DNA of 64,000 bases from Nilaparvata lugens (Eukaryota; Arthropoda; Insecta; Hemiptera; Delphacidae). Of the stretch, positions 12,928 to 27,900 are shown piece after piece (the first letter of the stretch is position 1; every line of letters starts with the position of its first letter). Location of the stretch: the NCBI RefSeq assembly GCF_014356525.2, contig NC_052514.1, positions 5,702,443 to 5,766,442 of the forward strand, given 5' to 3'. The notes under the pieces were generated by a model that was not told where the DNA came from, searched no databases, and saw only the letters and a program-made list of their open reading frames with translations. A program made the position numbers and the translations under genes.

Positions 12928-15900
12928 AAATGAATAAATAAATAAAACTGGTCAAACTTGTAATAGGCAACAACTCATTCTCACTTATCTCACATGGCAT
13001 TCAATCTGCAATTTTATCAATAATTTTGGTTTCCATCCACAGAAACCCTAGAAGAACTGGGTCTGCAACCCCTGAGCGACATCCTGGAAGAAATCGGGCT
13101 GACTCTAGTTCCCTCTGTGAACGAGTCGAGTTACTACAGTGACGTAAGCATCAGCCGCATGATAGCCCTGGCCAAGGTCAGCACCACCAAAGATCTCTTC
13201 CTGCATGCTGGTGTCTATGCTGACGTATTCAACAGAACCAACAACAAGATCACAGTGGCTGTGCCTGAGAGCAAGTCTATGCTGCCCAGGTAATATTGAT
13301 TCACTCAATTAAAGGCTGTGCAAAGGCTAAAAATAAACATTCTACTGGTGATATTTTTCAAAGTTTTTCGATTTGTATACTATCAAGCTATCAAATCTTA
13401 TACCTAGGTAGCAGATATCAGAGCTCCTACCTGAGGTAGCAGAGTGTATAGGCTACTAATTAAATTCATCTTAGAAGGAAAATATTCAGCTCTGCTCAAT
13501 TTTTTTAAGGCTGTGCAAAGGCTGAAAATTAACTTTCTACTGGTAATTTTTTCCAAACTTTTTTCGATTTGTACCGTATGCAGACACAAGGAGGCAATAT
13601 ACTTACAAATATATTAAAAATGTAGTCAATGTCGAAGACCAATTAATGTTACTATTGTCAAATTTTAGCATAGAGAAAATTAAAAATTTATATAGCTATA
13701 CACGAAGTGCGGTTAGAATTAGAGAATTAATAATGGACACAACAGGTTGAAGATTTAAGTTGAAATGCCAGATATTCAATTGTTTGTTTTTGTAGTCACT
13801 TCTATTGTTATTAGGACTGTTTTGTTGCACTAATTTTGTTTTATCGTCATATTGTTATGGATAGTTTTATTGATGTGTTATCTATCGGTGTGTTATGCAA
13901 TTATTTTAATAGCATGTAAAAATTTAAAATTTGTTATAGACAATTAAAATGAAACATTAGTATTATTATGTATTGATGTGTTATCTATCGATGTGTTATG
14001 CAATTATTTCAATAGCACGTAAAAATTTAAAATTTGTTGGAGACCGTTAAAATGAAATAATATAGTATTATTATCTATTGATGTGTTATCTATTGATATG
14101 GTATGCAATTATTTAAAAAGCATGATTGTAAAAAGTTGAAATATTGTTCATGTAAAAGCAACTCTTTGTATGAGCTAACGCTTTAAACAAATAAACTCAT
14201 TTATTTATTTACCGTATATCATCAAGCTATCAAAATGAAAAAGTTTTCTCAGGAAAACATTTTTTTTCGATCACTACTTTTTGAGTTATGAGCGCGCCTG
14301 AAGTTTGAATTTTTGGAACGGAATATTTCAAATTCGGTAAAAGATGAATCCATGAAATTCAGAGGATACATTTTCCATGGTATTGTCGATTGAATAAAAC
14401 AAAAATTTTCTGAGAATATAAATTTTTGAGAAAGTTATTCAATTTACCAAAAATAACTCAACAAGAAGCTATTTTTGGTCATTTTTAGAAAATTGAATAA
14501 CTTTCTCAAAAATTTTATTCAATCGACAATACCATGAAAAATGTATCCTTTAAATTTCATGGATTTATCTCTTACCGGATTTGAAATGTTCTGTCCCAAA
14601 AATTTAAACTTTAGGCGCTCATAACTCAAAATGTAGTGGTCGGAAAAAAATATTTTCCTGAGAAATCTTTTTCATTTTGATAGCTTGATGATATACGGTA
14701 CAAATCGAAAAAAGTTTGGAAAATATTACCAGGAGAAAGTTAATTTTCAGCCTTTGCACAGCCTTAAAAAATTGAACAGAGCTCAATATTTTCCTTCTAA
14801 GATGAATTTCATTAGTAGCCTATACACTCTGCTACTTAGGTAGGCCACTAACATATTACACTAAATCAGCGATAGGCTGAGAGATTACTAATCATAATTA
14901 TAGAGAAATAATTCAACCTCAAATAGAAAATGCTGTTCTCCTATCTTTCTCCACTGTCATTATAACGTGGACATCACGTGATGACACAAAAAAATGTGAT
15001 GAAATTTCTCAATATTAAGGTGGAGATGATATATATTGAGATATCTCTCAATATAAGATGATAAAATGTAAAACTGACAACAACTTACCGATACTCATTC
15101 CAACTTGATAATAGTTTATTTTCTCAAATCTCCACTTGTGATAATTATATTAGTTGAATCAGTAATCAAGTCGCCCAACATTTTATATTCTCTTTTCCAG
15201 CTTATAACAGTCCTAAAATATTGAATAAAAATACTAAGAAATTGTCAAAAACCACAGATTTTATTGAAAGTTAGAAATACCGGTTTCGGTTGTTACACCA
15301 TTGTCAATATCTGATAAACTCATGTCAGATTGACAATGGTGTAACAACCGAAACCGGTCTTTCTAACTTTCAATGAAATCTGTGGTTTTTAACAATTTCT
15401 TAGTCTTTTTATTCAATATGAATAATCACCACAATATCAACTTCTCAACTACACAAAAAAATCCTTAAATATGTTCATATTCTTCTTTCTTTCTGAATAG
15501 GAAAAGTACAGGGTGATTTTTTAGTCATGTTACCCTATTTTTAATACATGGTAATTTTTCCCTAATAAAGGGAAATTTTGTTTTGTTGCACGAAGTTGGT
15601 AGCCCTACTCACTCAGTATACACAAGGCAGTGCGAGTTTATTATCCTTAAGCTGTGTAACATTTTGTGATGATTCCGGTCGTGTTATGAACAGAATGTAT
15701 TTTACCATAGAACAACGGGTTTTCATTCTGAAACAATATTTTGCTAAGAAATCGATTACTTTTTGTGGGGCTACATTAAGTCTGAGGTCTTCAAAAACAA
15801 TCCTCACAATATTGATGAACTGAAAGCCAATATTACAGACTTAATCACGAATATTTCCAATATAACTCTGAAAAAGGTTTCTGCTAATATGGTGAAAAGA

Positions 15901-18900
15901 GTCCGAGCGTGTATAACCTCAATGGGTGGACATTTTGAGCATATGGTGTAATAATTTTAAGTAACAAAGAAATGTGAGTAATAAAATATCAATTTTCTTT
16001 TGTAAATAACAAATATTATTTTTTTATTAATACCCAAATTTCCGTTTATAAATTAAATCAAAAATTGGGTAACAGGACTAAAAAATCACCCTGTATAATA
16101 ATTCATATGGATTTGATAATATTACTAGGGTTTCAACAATATTCAGAATTGTCACCAGATGGAAATTACTGAGATATTGCAATTATTCAAATGTTAATGA
16201 ATTAATAATTATTATTAAACGAAAATCCAAATTATATGCTGTAATTCACCCCGAAGACTTCTGCTACTGCAAATATTGACAACAGGGTAAACAGCTAGAT
16301 GGAAATTCGATGAGCGCTACTATTCAAAAATTATTTTATTATTTTATAGCCCGGGAATTAATTTTTGTATAGTAGCGCTCATCGAATTTCCATCTAGCTG
16401 TTTACCCTGTTGTCAATATTTATAGTAGCAGAAGTCATCGGGGTGATTTACATCGGGGGCATTTAATTGAAATTTCGTTTGATAATAATTATTCATTATT
16501 TAGCATTTGAACAAATGCAACTTCCAATTTATTCCCATCTGTATTATAAAAACTTCAATTCATATACATTTTAATGATTCAACTACAATATCACAGTAAA
16601 ATAAGGAGTTAAGGAGTAATAAACAAAGCCGATCAGGAATGCTTACCCTTACACCAAACTGACAATCTCTGGATAGAAGCGCCCATTCAATACGAAGTCA
16701 TAGCGGCCAGCCAGTCAGTCAGAGTAATAATTATTGGAGTTGTCATATTCAGTGTTCCTACTTGATGAAATTAACCATCATTCTATAATAATTAGTGTTG
16801 TTATTTTGCTTCTTTTGATAATAATTTTAATTGTTCTGCAATCTTTTTTTCAGTCATAAAGGAAGAAACGCAAGACACAGAACTGTGGAAAACAAACTAA
16901 GGAAAGCGTTGGTAGGAGGTGACGTTCATGTCATAAAGTCATGGAGGAGATACATCAATATGGTCGTCAAATACATTTACACTGAAAATAATGTTACTGT
17001 AACTGACGAGGAGTTTCAGAATGTGACCAACAAGATATTGGACATGGGATTACATGTACAAAAGGTGAGACAAAAGTATTAGTTATATCCTCTTGAGCTT
17101 TATTTACTCAACAATAATTAATATCAAAACAACTTAATCAAAGGATTAAGTTAATCATGTTAAGTAAGATAACATCAACTCAATCATGAAGATGATTGGA
17201 AACGGAAAAACAGACTTATAGCCCTTACTATTCCATTCCCGTATTTTGATTACATATTAGTCCAGAAGAAGTTATTATTTTTCAGCAGTTTTAAACTTTA
17301 AACACATACATTTTGAGGCTACACGCACTGGACATGAAGTAATACGAATACTCTTGAATTAGTTGTGCTTCCCAATTTCCAGGTCTGTACGGTACCATAT
17401 GAAAACAGGCTATTTTGATTTAAATTTTTATTTGAAAATTTGATTGGTGATAATCATTACGAGCACTGCACGTTCACTCACTATATAGGCCTACACAATC
17501 ATTATAAAGACAATCAATAAGGCATTCACGACTCTCCACATAACTTACTTGTCTAGTGCGATTAGTCTCAATTTCACCATCTCTTCTGTTACTTTTTTAC
17601 ACAAGAATATCTCATGTTTATGAGTCGTCATGATGACAAAACCTGCAGGTTTTGGGAAGATCTTATACATTGTCAAAAGCTCAATAAAAAAGTATTGAAT
17701 AATAACTAAATATTTTCAAATCAAATAGAATTTATTCACCAATTAACAATAGCGTTAAGAGAAAATACATGCATATTTTTTTTTTTAAATTATTGGCGTA
17801 GCTAAAAAAAGAAATCTTGTGTTCTAGCCACGAGTTCAAACATTCCTTACTATAATTAACGTGATTTTGGAATTTATACAGAACTTTATTGCATAATCAA
17901 ATCAGTATAATACAGATGGATGGATTAAATAACAATCATATAGGCTACCTGTAATTAATGAATAATAATATTAATAATTATTCATATAATTATGTAATAT
18001 AGTTAATCATATAATATAACCAAAGATACTTCAAATATTCAAGATAGCACTAGAATTTCAATACAGATCAGTAGACATTTGCATACTTCAATAAGCATAT
18101 TAATAATATCAAACATATTTAGGAAATTGATTTTTCAACGTTCAAAAATTGGAAATTAGTGAATATTTGCTTATTTTGAGTGTTTCAGAGAGAGATATCA
18201 AATAATATATTTCACAGATTTTGCCATTATTGCTATAGCATATATGCATATTCCATTGCAATCTCAAATCCTGAAAAAAAATTGATGAAATCAAATCAAA
18301 ATTTTCATTTGCTATCGAACATATCTCATACAAATAGAGTTGCTACCTATATCCAGCAATGTTGCTAACATTAATGTAATGATAAATACCTACATTGAGA
18401 GAATCATTTTAATTTATGTTATGATGTGAATCTTTCAAGTTGATATAATTTGGTGAATTTAATGAATAATAATTTCAATGATATTATTCTATTGCAGCTA
18501 CTGACTGATAAGAACATATCGGGAGAAGAAATCGAGAAGCCTGACTCAATGTCCCTATCAGAACTACAGAACCTCACAGACGCCGCTGCAACTGCCTACA
18601 AATTGGAACCAAAGGTGAATATTTTCTATTTACTAAATTTATTTCTTGTATTGTTGATATTTTTCTCAGTAAGCGAATTGAGATTATGAAGTTATTATCA
18701 CTAGTCCACCTTCAACTTGAAATAATTACAAATTTTCTTCAAAAAATGCTATATTAGGTACACTAACAAATGATGAAGCTAATATATACATACAAAATAG
18801 TCCACCTTCAACTTATAATAATTACAAATTTTCTTCAAAAAAGAATGTACCTACTACACTAACAGATGATGAAGCTTATAAACCTTCAAAATAAAATCAA

Positions 18901-21900
18901 AGGAATACTTTATTCAATCAAATCTATTTTTGTAAGCAAGTTGCAATTATGAATTCATGTTCACCTTTTAGATTGAAGTCAATTGTTGATAAGAGTGTTT
19001 TAATCCCAGTGTATTTTGCTTATCTTCATTCTCATTTGTATTATGGTGTGGTTGCCAAATACGGGTGTTACAAATACGGGCAGTAAGGGTCATTGCTAAT
19101 GTGAATAGTCGGTTTCATTGTGCGGATTTATTAAAAAAATTCAAAATTCTGACTGTACCAGCAATCTATTTACATTCTTGAGTGTCTTATGTATATAAGA
19201 ACTAATTTAGCAAGTATTTCTGTGAATAGCAACGTTCACAACCATTACACTAGAAATTCTGAATTTCTTAGAGTTAACCAGTGCAATTATGCGAATACAT
19301 TGAACTGCTTCAAGGAGTTTGGTATAAGAGCTTATAATAAGCTTCCTGAACATTTAAAAGAGCTAGATGTGAATAATTTTAAAGCCATAAAAACTATTTA
19401 AATACAAATATATGTCCATATAGGAAAGAGGAGTTTCTAATTTGAGGGTATTTTGTGCTGTTTGTATGCTTGTGTCTTGAATTTTTATTTCTTTGAATGT
19501 AAATAACCTACTTTGTATTATCATGTTTATTTTATGACGATGCTATTCATTTTGTACAAATTTAATGTTTTCCGCAATAAAGAAATCTTGAATCTTGAAT
19601 CTTTTCACCTCCAACTGCAAATTAAATACAAATTTTCTTTAAAAAAAAGTATTATATAGCCTACTAACAGAAGGAGCAGCAACTACCTACAAAATTGAAT
19701 CAAATTTGAATATTTCCAATTATTCATAATTTGTGAGCAGGTTTAGATCATGAGGAAATCATGTTCACATTTTACCTGAAACTAATCATTACTATTATCA
19801 ATCAATTGCAATTTGTTTTTCAAAAAAGGGTGCTTTAATTTTTCAATTTTCACATGTTCATTTTTCTATGACGACAGATAGACTGGCGTGAATACTTGCA
19901 GACAGCTTTTGATAACGCAAACACAACTGTGGACCTAGATGAGGAGGAAATCTATGTTTATGGCATTGATTATTATAAATCAATATCGAAAATATTGGCC
20001 AATCATACTGATTACGAGATAGGTGAGTTGCTTTCTTGAATTATATATCATACTAGCCGTCAGGCTCGCTTCGCTCGCCATATCCGTCTAGGCAAGGGGT
20101 GTCGCCCCCTGGACGCCCGACTGGATCGTCCAAAAATGAGATGAGCAGGCTCGCTTCGCTCGCCTGCATTTTTCATTTGAGCATGCTTCATTCCATCAGA
20201 AAGTCAAAGTACTGAGAAGAAAAGTTGAGAAAAACGTTGAAAAAACGCTGATTTTGGGCGTATCTTTGATGAAATATTAAAGTCACCTCATCACAAAACT
20301 TTTATACCCTAGCTAAACCTCTGTACCAAATTTGAACATTTTTTGTCTATTAATTGATGAAAGAACTGAGGAAACGCAAAAAACCGCTAATTTTGGGCGT
20401 ATCTTCTCCGTTATTTCAAATTCCTTCCAACACAACATTATTACACCCCAGCTGAGCTTCTGTACTAAATTTGAACATTTTCTATTCATTTGTTCTCGAT
20501 AAAGCTGAGAAAACGCTAAAAAAACGCTGGAAAAACGCCAATTTTGGGCGTATCTTTGACGTTATTGCAAATTCCTTCTAACACAACATTATTACAAAAT
20601 ACTAAAAAATTGGATAATAGAAAACTATTTCTTTTTAATTGAAAGCATTATCTAATTTTTTAAAAACATATTTTAAAGCGTGGATTCTTTTTTTTTCTCT
20701 ATTATTGTATAAAACTAGGAAACAACCAATGTAACAAATTTTTTCAAGCATAACTAACTGATTGCAACTCTCACCAGCGGGCAAGGCTTAATTATTCTTT
20801 TTGCTGGTGATGCCAAATTACCATTGAAAAGTATCCAATTTATTATGATTTTGGTATTATTTATGCTTGATTTTTATTTTATACTTTTGATTACAAAATT
20901 ATGTATTTTCTTTTATTATGTTTTGAATATGTATTTATTGTATGGCAAATAAATGTCAAGGTGGTTCAAAATCATGCATCATAAGTCACATTTGGTCGAA
21001 AAATGGAAAATTCATTGTTGAGTGTACTCAAGCCCATATTCCAATACACAAAAAATGACCAATTTCTATATTCAAAGCTGCATGTCTTGTGAAATACTTC
21101 TGATAAAATTTCCAAATCTTGTGAGGATGTGAAAATTATCCCCCTCTACTCACTCCAATAAATAATACTTTCGATTCCAATACAATTCGAGGTTTTTCGA
21201 AAATACTCAATCAATCAATCAATCAAATAATTCTTTATTCATCATTGCATCAATACAATATAAATAACGTCACAGTGAAAGAGGTCAAAGAATTTCAACA
21301 TTAACAACAATTCAATTTAGATACTCCTGAATTGAGTACAGGCTCATAGAAATTAAATATCTCTTCAGTTCTCTCTTGAAGTCTGCACCCTCCTTCTCTC
21401 TGACATCAATCGGCAGCTTGTTGAAGAACTTTGCTCCCATGTATGATGGCCGTTTTTCAAAGAAGTGTCTCCTGTGCTGATGAAGTGCATATGTTCTCCT
21501 TGAGCGTGTATGATACCGGTGGGTACATATTCTTCATTTTTAAATTTCAATGTCAGAATACATTCCATTATGTACAGTCCATAAATTGTCAATATGTTGA
21601 GGCTTTTGAATTTTTCTCTCACAGACTCTCTGAAACCTAACTTCAATATGATTCTGACTGCTTTTTTCTGAACTGTGAATAATTTTTTCAAGTTTTCAAG
21701 AGATGTTCCTCCATAGAGTCCTACTCCAAACGCTAGGTGAGAATGAATGTTTGCAAAGTAGATGGTTCTCAGTGTAGCCTGACTTGAATAATTCGACAAT
21801 ACCCTGAGTGAATAGAGGCCAGAGTTCAGCTTCTTCAATATGCCATCCACATGTGACTTCCAAGACAATCGTTGGTCTATTGTCAAACCCAGGAACTTTG

Positions 21901-24900
21901 AGTTTGAGGTTTCCTGAAGTACGTGACCATTAACAGTGAATTCAGTCTCCTCATCCTCACGAATTCCAGCTGAAAACTTCATAGCCTCACATTTAGTTGG
22001 ATTCAGTCTCAAGCAATGATCCTTGAAGAATTTGTCAAGCTGAAGCAGACCTAAATTAGTGCGTTCTTCAAGTTCTTCCTCGTTGTCACCAGCTACATTA
22101 AGCGTAGTGTCATCAGCATACATACACAGCTGCACATGTGAATTTCGAGGTATTTGTAGGTTCAAAACTGAAGGGAGGTCTTTCAAGTAGATAATGAAGA
22201 GGATAGGGCCTAAAATAGATCCCTGGGGAACGCCTCGAGTCACCCTTCTAAGTTCAGATTTGAAGATTTCAAGTTGAAATCTTGATTTGAAGGTATCATA
22301 AGTTCTTCTTCTAACTGTCACGAACTGCCTTCTATTTGAAATATATGAACGCATCCACTGCAGATATCTACCAGTCACCCCACATGAATGCAGCTTCTGA
22401 AGAAGTATATATGAGACACCGACTCAAAAGCTTTGGTGAGGTCCATCAGAATTGATGCTGTGCGCCGACCTGCATCAACCTGCTCAAGAATCCATTCAAT
22501 ACTACTGACCGCTGCTGTCATTACTGATTTACCGCGCTGAAAACCATGCTGTTCCTCGTCAATCAAGTTGTATTTAGACAGGTGTTCCATAAGTCTATTA
22601 CTCATTGCTCTCTCAAATATTTTGGAAAAGACTGACGGCTCTGAGATCGGTCTGTAATTGCTGAGCTTGTTCCTATCTCCTTTCTTGTGTATTGGCGTTA
22701 CTTTAGTTATTTTCAAAAGTTCAGGGTAGATTCCGGATACAAATGAAGAGTTTACTACATGGACCAAGGGCTTCATCAGATAAAATTTAGCTTCTTTTAT
22801 TACGGACATTGGAACTTCATCAAAACCACACGATCTGAGATTTAAAAATGATCCTATTATATTGAGCTTTTCTTCATCATCAACTTGGTTTGGGCGAAAT
22901 CGGCATTCATTACTTCCTTGTAATACATTGATGACTGTATTTGTATCTTGAGGAAATAAAGTATTATCTGTGAAATATTCATTAAACAGCTTTGACACAT
23001 CTGTTGGATTCTTGTAGAGTCTCCCATTATGCTCAATCTCTAAATCATGGTCGGTTTTATTATTTTTACCAGTTAAAGAATTCACTACATTCCATGTACA
23101 TTTGGTCGGATTTTTCGAATTTTCAATTAACAATTTAAAATGCATTTCTTTTGCAGATCTTAACTTTTCTCTGTATTGACGTTTTTCTCTGCGGATGTCA
23201 TCAAGTGAATCAAAATCATTTGCAATCCTGGCTCTACAGCATTTACTACTTATTTCCTTTCTTAGCTCTCTCAGTTCAGGTGTTATCCACTTGACTCCAC
23301 TTCCAATCCTTTTTATTTTGTCCACTACAGGAAATGATTTGTTAAAGTAATATACAAGGTAGTATGAAATTCATTATATTTATCTTCAACCTTTGCATTA
23401 AATACATTGAACCAATTTTCTAAAGAGAGAAGACTCTTAAATCTTTCTACATCTGTTTTGGAGAATCTTCGGGTTTTAATTCTAATAACACTATCATTCT
23501 TCCTTTTCTCTTCTACATTTTTATATTCTAGAAGTTGAGCATCGTGGTCTGATAAACAGGTGTCTATTCCAGTTATAATTATATTTCTGTGTGGAAGATT
23601 TGTAAGAAAATTATCAAGCGCTGATTGTCGAGTTGAGCAAAATCTAGTTGGAAAGTTCACCATGGCAGAGAAACCGTAGCTCTTCAAAATGTTCTTCAGT
23701 TCAACTGAGGCTGTCGTAGCCTCTAAAACATCTATATTCAAGTCACCAGCGATCAATACACGAGTATAATTTCTTGAGAGTGAGCTGAGTAGTTCATCCA
23801 ATTTATTAAGGAATATGCTTTTATTTGAGCATGGACTACGGTATATTCCCACCAACACAAAATCAACCATATTCAACTTGAAAGAACAGACAGCCAATTC
23901 AAACTGAAATTCTTCGATGAGATTATCAATGAAAGGGTTTGCAGATACTAGGTTTTTGGGCCACTCTGTATCTAGCACTAGGAAATTTTGCATGAAGAAA
24001 TTGGTTCTGGGCTTCTCTTATGTACCCAAATAATATATTGAAAAATCATAACTACAATATAAATTGCATGCACCAATGTATATAGTGACTGGACTACTAG
24101 GCCTATAACCATCCTTGGTAAATTGAAAATCTCGATGCGAAATTTCAAGCTAATCAGCCAAGTAATTGTTAGGACGTGATGATAGTGATTCGTGGATTTC
24201 CTATCCCGTGAGTTTATAAGCAAATTCTTCCCTTTACTATATCATATAGATTATGAATTATTATCAAAGGTAATAATATATATTTATTTGCTGAGGGTGA
24301 TGCCCACATGAGATCTAGAGGCTTGTGCGTGGGTAAAGAGGCAGATTATGAGTGATGAGAATTATTCTGAAAACCTCCATTTAAATGATTTACCTATTCT
24401 GTCGAATTTATTGACATACTCCATCAAATAATCTCCAAACAAACTTTTGAATAAACCTTGAACAAGTTTAAATGATAAATACTTGTTTTTACAGCCTTGG
24501 GAATGTGGTGGGAGTTAGTATACACATTGACACCCTATGCTAATGAAGATTTGCGAACTATGAGAAATATATTCTTGACTGAAGCCTTGGGAGAGCCTTC
24601 CCCACTACCCAGGTTAGTAGTATAGAAGAATTGTTGAATGAGAAAATGGAGGAAGTGAACGATTTTATCTTTTTTCTTTCCTCTGAATAATAAATAATAT
24701 AATCAACACTAAATATTATGTACTCTTCAATAATTTGTTCTTTCATTTATCATTAATAAATTCATCTATTTATCAATATATTCATTTATTCACTCTTCTA
24801 TTGAAATAAAATAAATAAATTCCTATATTGAATGTAATTGCATTACACTTATACAATTAATATACAAAAGTCACGCTGGCATATACTCCATGGCAAAGAG

Positions 24901-27900
24901 CCGTCAGGAGTTGATAAGCTGTTCTTGGAAATTTGGAAATGTAATCTAAATAGCAATGTAACAGTAACAATGTGTCTCTTAATGTGTGACTATTTCATGT
25001 TATATTTGTGTGACTTTGTCTTGTGCTTTTTTGGCTGGCTGACAATAAAATTGAATTTATTTATTTATTTTTACACTATTTTCTTTTAATCTAAAGAAAA
25101 TAATTTAATAACATAAGAATTGAAAAAGAATAAATGAGAAATAGGGGAATAAAGGTTTATACAATGAAAGAGAAAAATCAGAGCAATTGTACCTTATGGG
25201 CTCTATTGAGATTAATTAAGTTACAGAGATCAGTTAAATGAAAAGGCTTCAAAACTCACTCAACTAAAATTTGAGAGAAAAAAAAATAAAATGAACAAAT
25301 TAGGATTGAAAACTATTAATAATTAAAATGAATAACAAGAAGGTTCTGACACTTTCAGTTCAATTTGGACATGTTCCACAACATTACGTCCATCATGAAT
25401 GACAAAAATTTAAATAAAAAGAAAAATAAGAATATCAGTACGCTTTTTAAATATTTTATCACAAGATGTTTCAACATTGATGCCATTTTCAAGTGAAACA
25501 ATCAATGTTGAAACATGTTGTGATAGAATAATTCAAAAAGGGTACTGAGATTTTTATTCTTCTTTCTATTTATATTACAAGTAGCCGTATACAGAAAAGA
25601 GATAGAAAATCAATTATTTGTTTATTAATTACATGATTTTAACATTGAAAAGTCGATGATCTTTTGAGGTGACGATATCATGATCAATTTATTATTATAC
25701 AATAGGTTTCTAATACTTATTATTTTTGAGAAAGTCACCAAAGTTTTCATTAACATGAATTTTTGATGCATTATCATGTGAATTTGATAGATATGATATT
25801 CATAATCAAGTACTGTATTCAGAAGGTTGAATTTGAAAAGATTATCTCCCAAAAATAAAATACCTTACATTACACAGGATACAATATTGTCTGCTTAGCT
25901 GATGATTTATTATTATAATACCTTAATTAAAAATATTATTTATCCACAGATTTTGTCAATCATATTTCTTCCCCTTTACTATTTTTTTTTTCAATAACAG
26001 AGAGAGCTATTGCGCAGTCGCGATTTGGTCAATTATGGACATAGCAATAGCCAGTGCAGCTGCTGATGAGTATCCCCAAGTTGAAAAAACCAAAAAAGAG
26101 GTGAGTCTTTGATTTTCTAAGATTTTCTTATTCTCCATTGAAACTGGACATTGCATATTTAAAAATTGATATTCAATAAATTATTCGCTTATTGAATTCA
26201 TTAGATCGATAGAATGAGAATAAAATCATAATATAATCCTATACTATTAGATGAGCAACTTTTGTTCATATGTTTAAATGTTTATATGTTTAAATGTTTA
26301 TATGTTTGGATGTTTAGATGTTTAGATGTTGATATGTTTGTATTTCACCGGATCTCAAAAACGGCTCTAACGATTCTCACGAAATTCAGAACATAGTAGG
26401 TTTATAATAATTATAAAGATTCGATTGCACTAGGTCTCATTCTTGGGAAAACTCGCTGAAGGACATTAGAAGGATAAAAATTATTATTCATCCTTGGGAA
26501 AACAGCTGATAATAATTATTTCGTCGTCTGTTGGTGATGGAAGTGAGTGAGCGAGTTCATGTGTGTGGGACTGTGTCAAAATTATGACTCAGCTGTTGAA
26601 CTTTTGTAATCATTCAATCAGGTACTTGGTGCCGGTTGCAAAAAAACGGGTTATTTTCAATCCTGATTAATTCCAGTAGATCCATCTTTTTGAAATGGTC
26701 TTCTCTGATTTGTTTCACGTGAAGTTGATCAGGATTAATATTTAACCGGCTTTGTGATACTGGGCCTTTGTGAAGGAAATTTTTGCATTCCTCTGGGAAG
26801 CAATCTCAATGTACTGTGATTAGATAGAACATTTCTGTATGAATGTTATTACAATTTCTTCTTTCGTAATAAATTTTTCATGCTTTTGTACTCCAGAGCG
26901 AAGCTCGGTCCCCGATATTACTTTTATAAGTTTCAGCACTATATAAAAAGTGGGCAGGAGAATGAATGCTCTGATACAACTTGCAGACTATATTATAATA
27001 TTGAACTTTCTCGTTCATCTATATTTCTATCATTTGATAATCTATTCGTTTAATCTTCAAAAATACAATATTCATTTCCAGGTGAATCAGATGATTGACA
27101 ACATACAATCATCCTTCTATTATTACGTGAGTAATGCACAGTGGATTGACGCTGAAACAAAGAAGGCAATCATTGAAAAAGGAAAGGTGATTAGGAGGAA
27201 TATAGGATTTCCAGAATGGGTCATGAACAAGGAAGATATTGATCTGTATTATGAGAATGTGAGTAAATAAGTTTCATTAGTTATTTGCTGTTGACTCAAT
27301 CCATTGAATCAGTAATTTGACTGTTATTATAAATTATTTTCACCGTTGATGAATAAATAAATAAATCAAATTCATTTGTTGAAATGGTGGACAATACAGT
27401 TGATAAATATACAACCTGATAGAGTATTTTGAAAGGGCTACTTCAATTGTTAATTAGTGAAGAAATAATTTCATAATACAGTGAAATCTCCCAATAGCGG
27501 ACACCTCTGGGGAATAGTAAAATGTCCGCTATACAGAGTTGTCCGCTATTGGGAACTAGTGTTCATCTACTTTTTGATATGGAGAAGGTAACCCCGACCT
27601 TGAAAAAGTCATAGTGTTTATTTTCCATTATTATTTAAAAAGGTGACCTTGCTAGCTTGGTGAACTGTCAAGAAAAATAGACAAAACCCTTCTATTTTGC
27701 CTCTTCATCTTTCTACGAAATCGAAAGATATGGCTCGTTTATAAGAATGCCATTGAACATTCAATTGATCTATGTCAACCCCTTTGAAACATCTTGGTTT
27801 GGCAGCTTTCCCTATTATAAATGGCTCTTCAAATTCACCTATCATGTTTACAGTCAACAGAACTGTTAATCTTTCTTTAGAAATTTTCCCCCACTACAAT

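Noticed and set aside
13105..13308. Minus-strand ORF over exon 7
   Set aside because: Shadow of neprilysin exon 7, which has clear family motifs on the plus strand.
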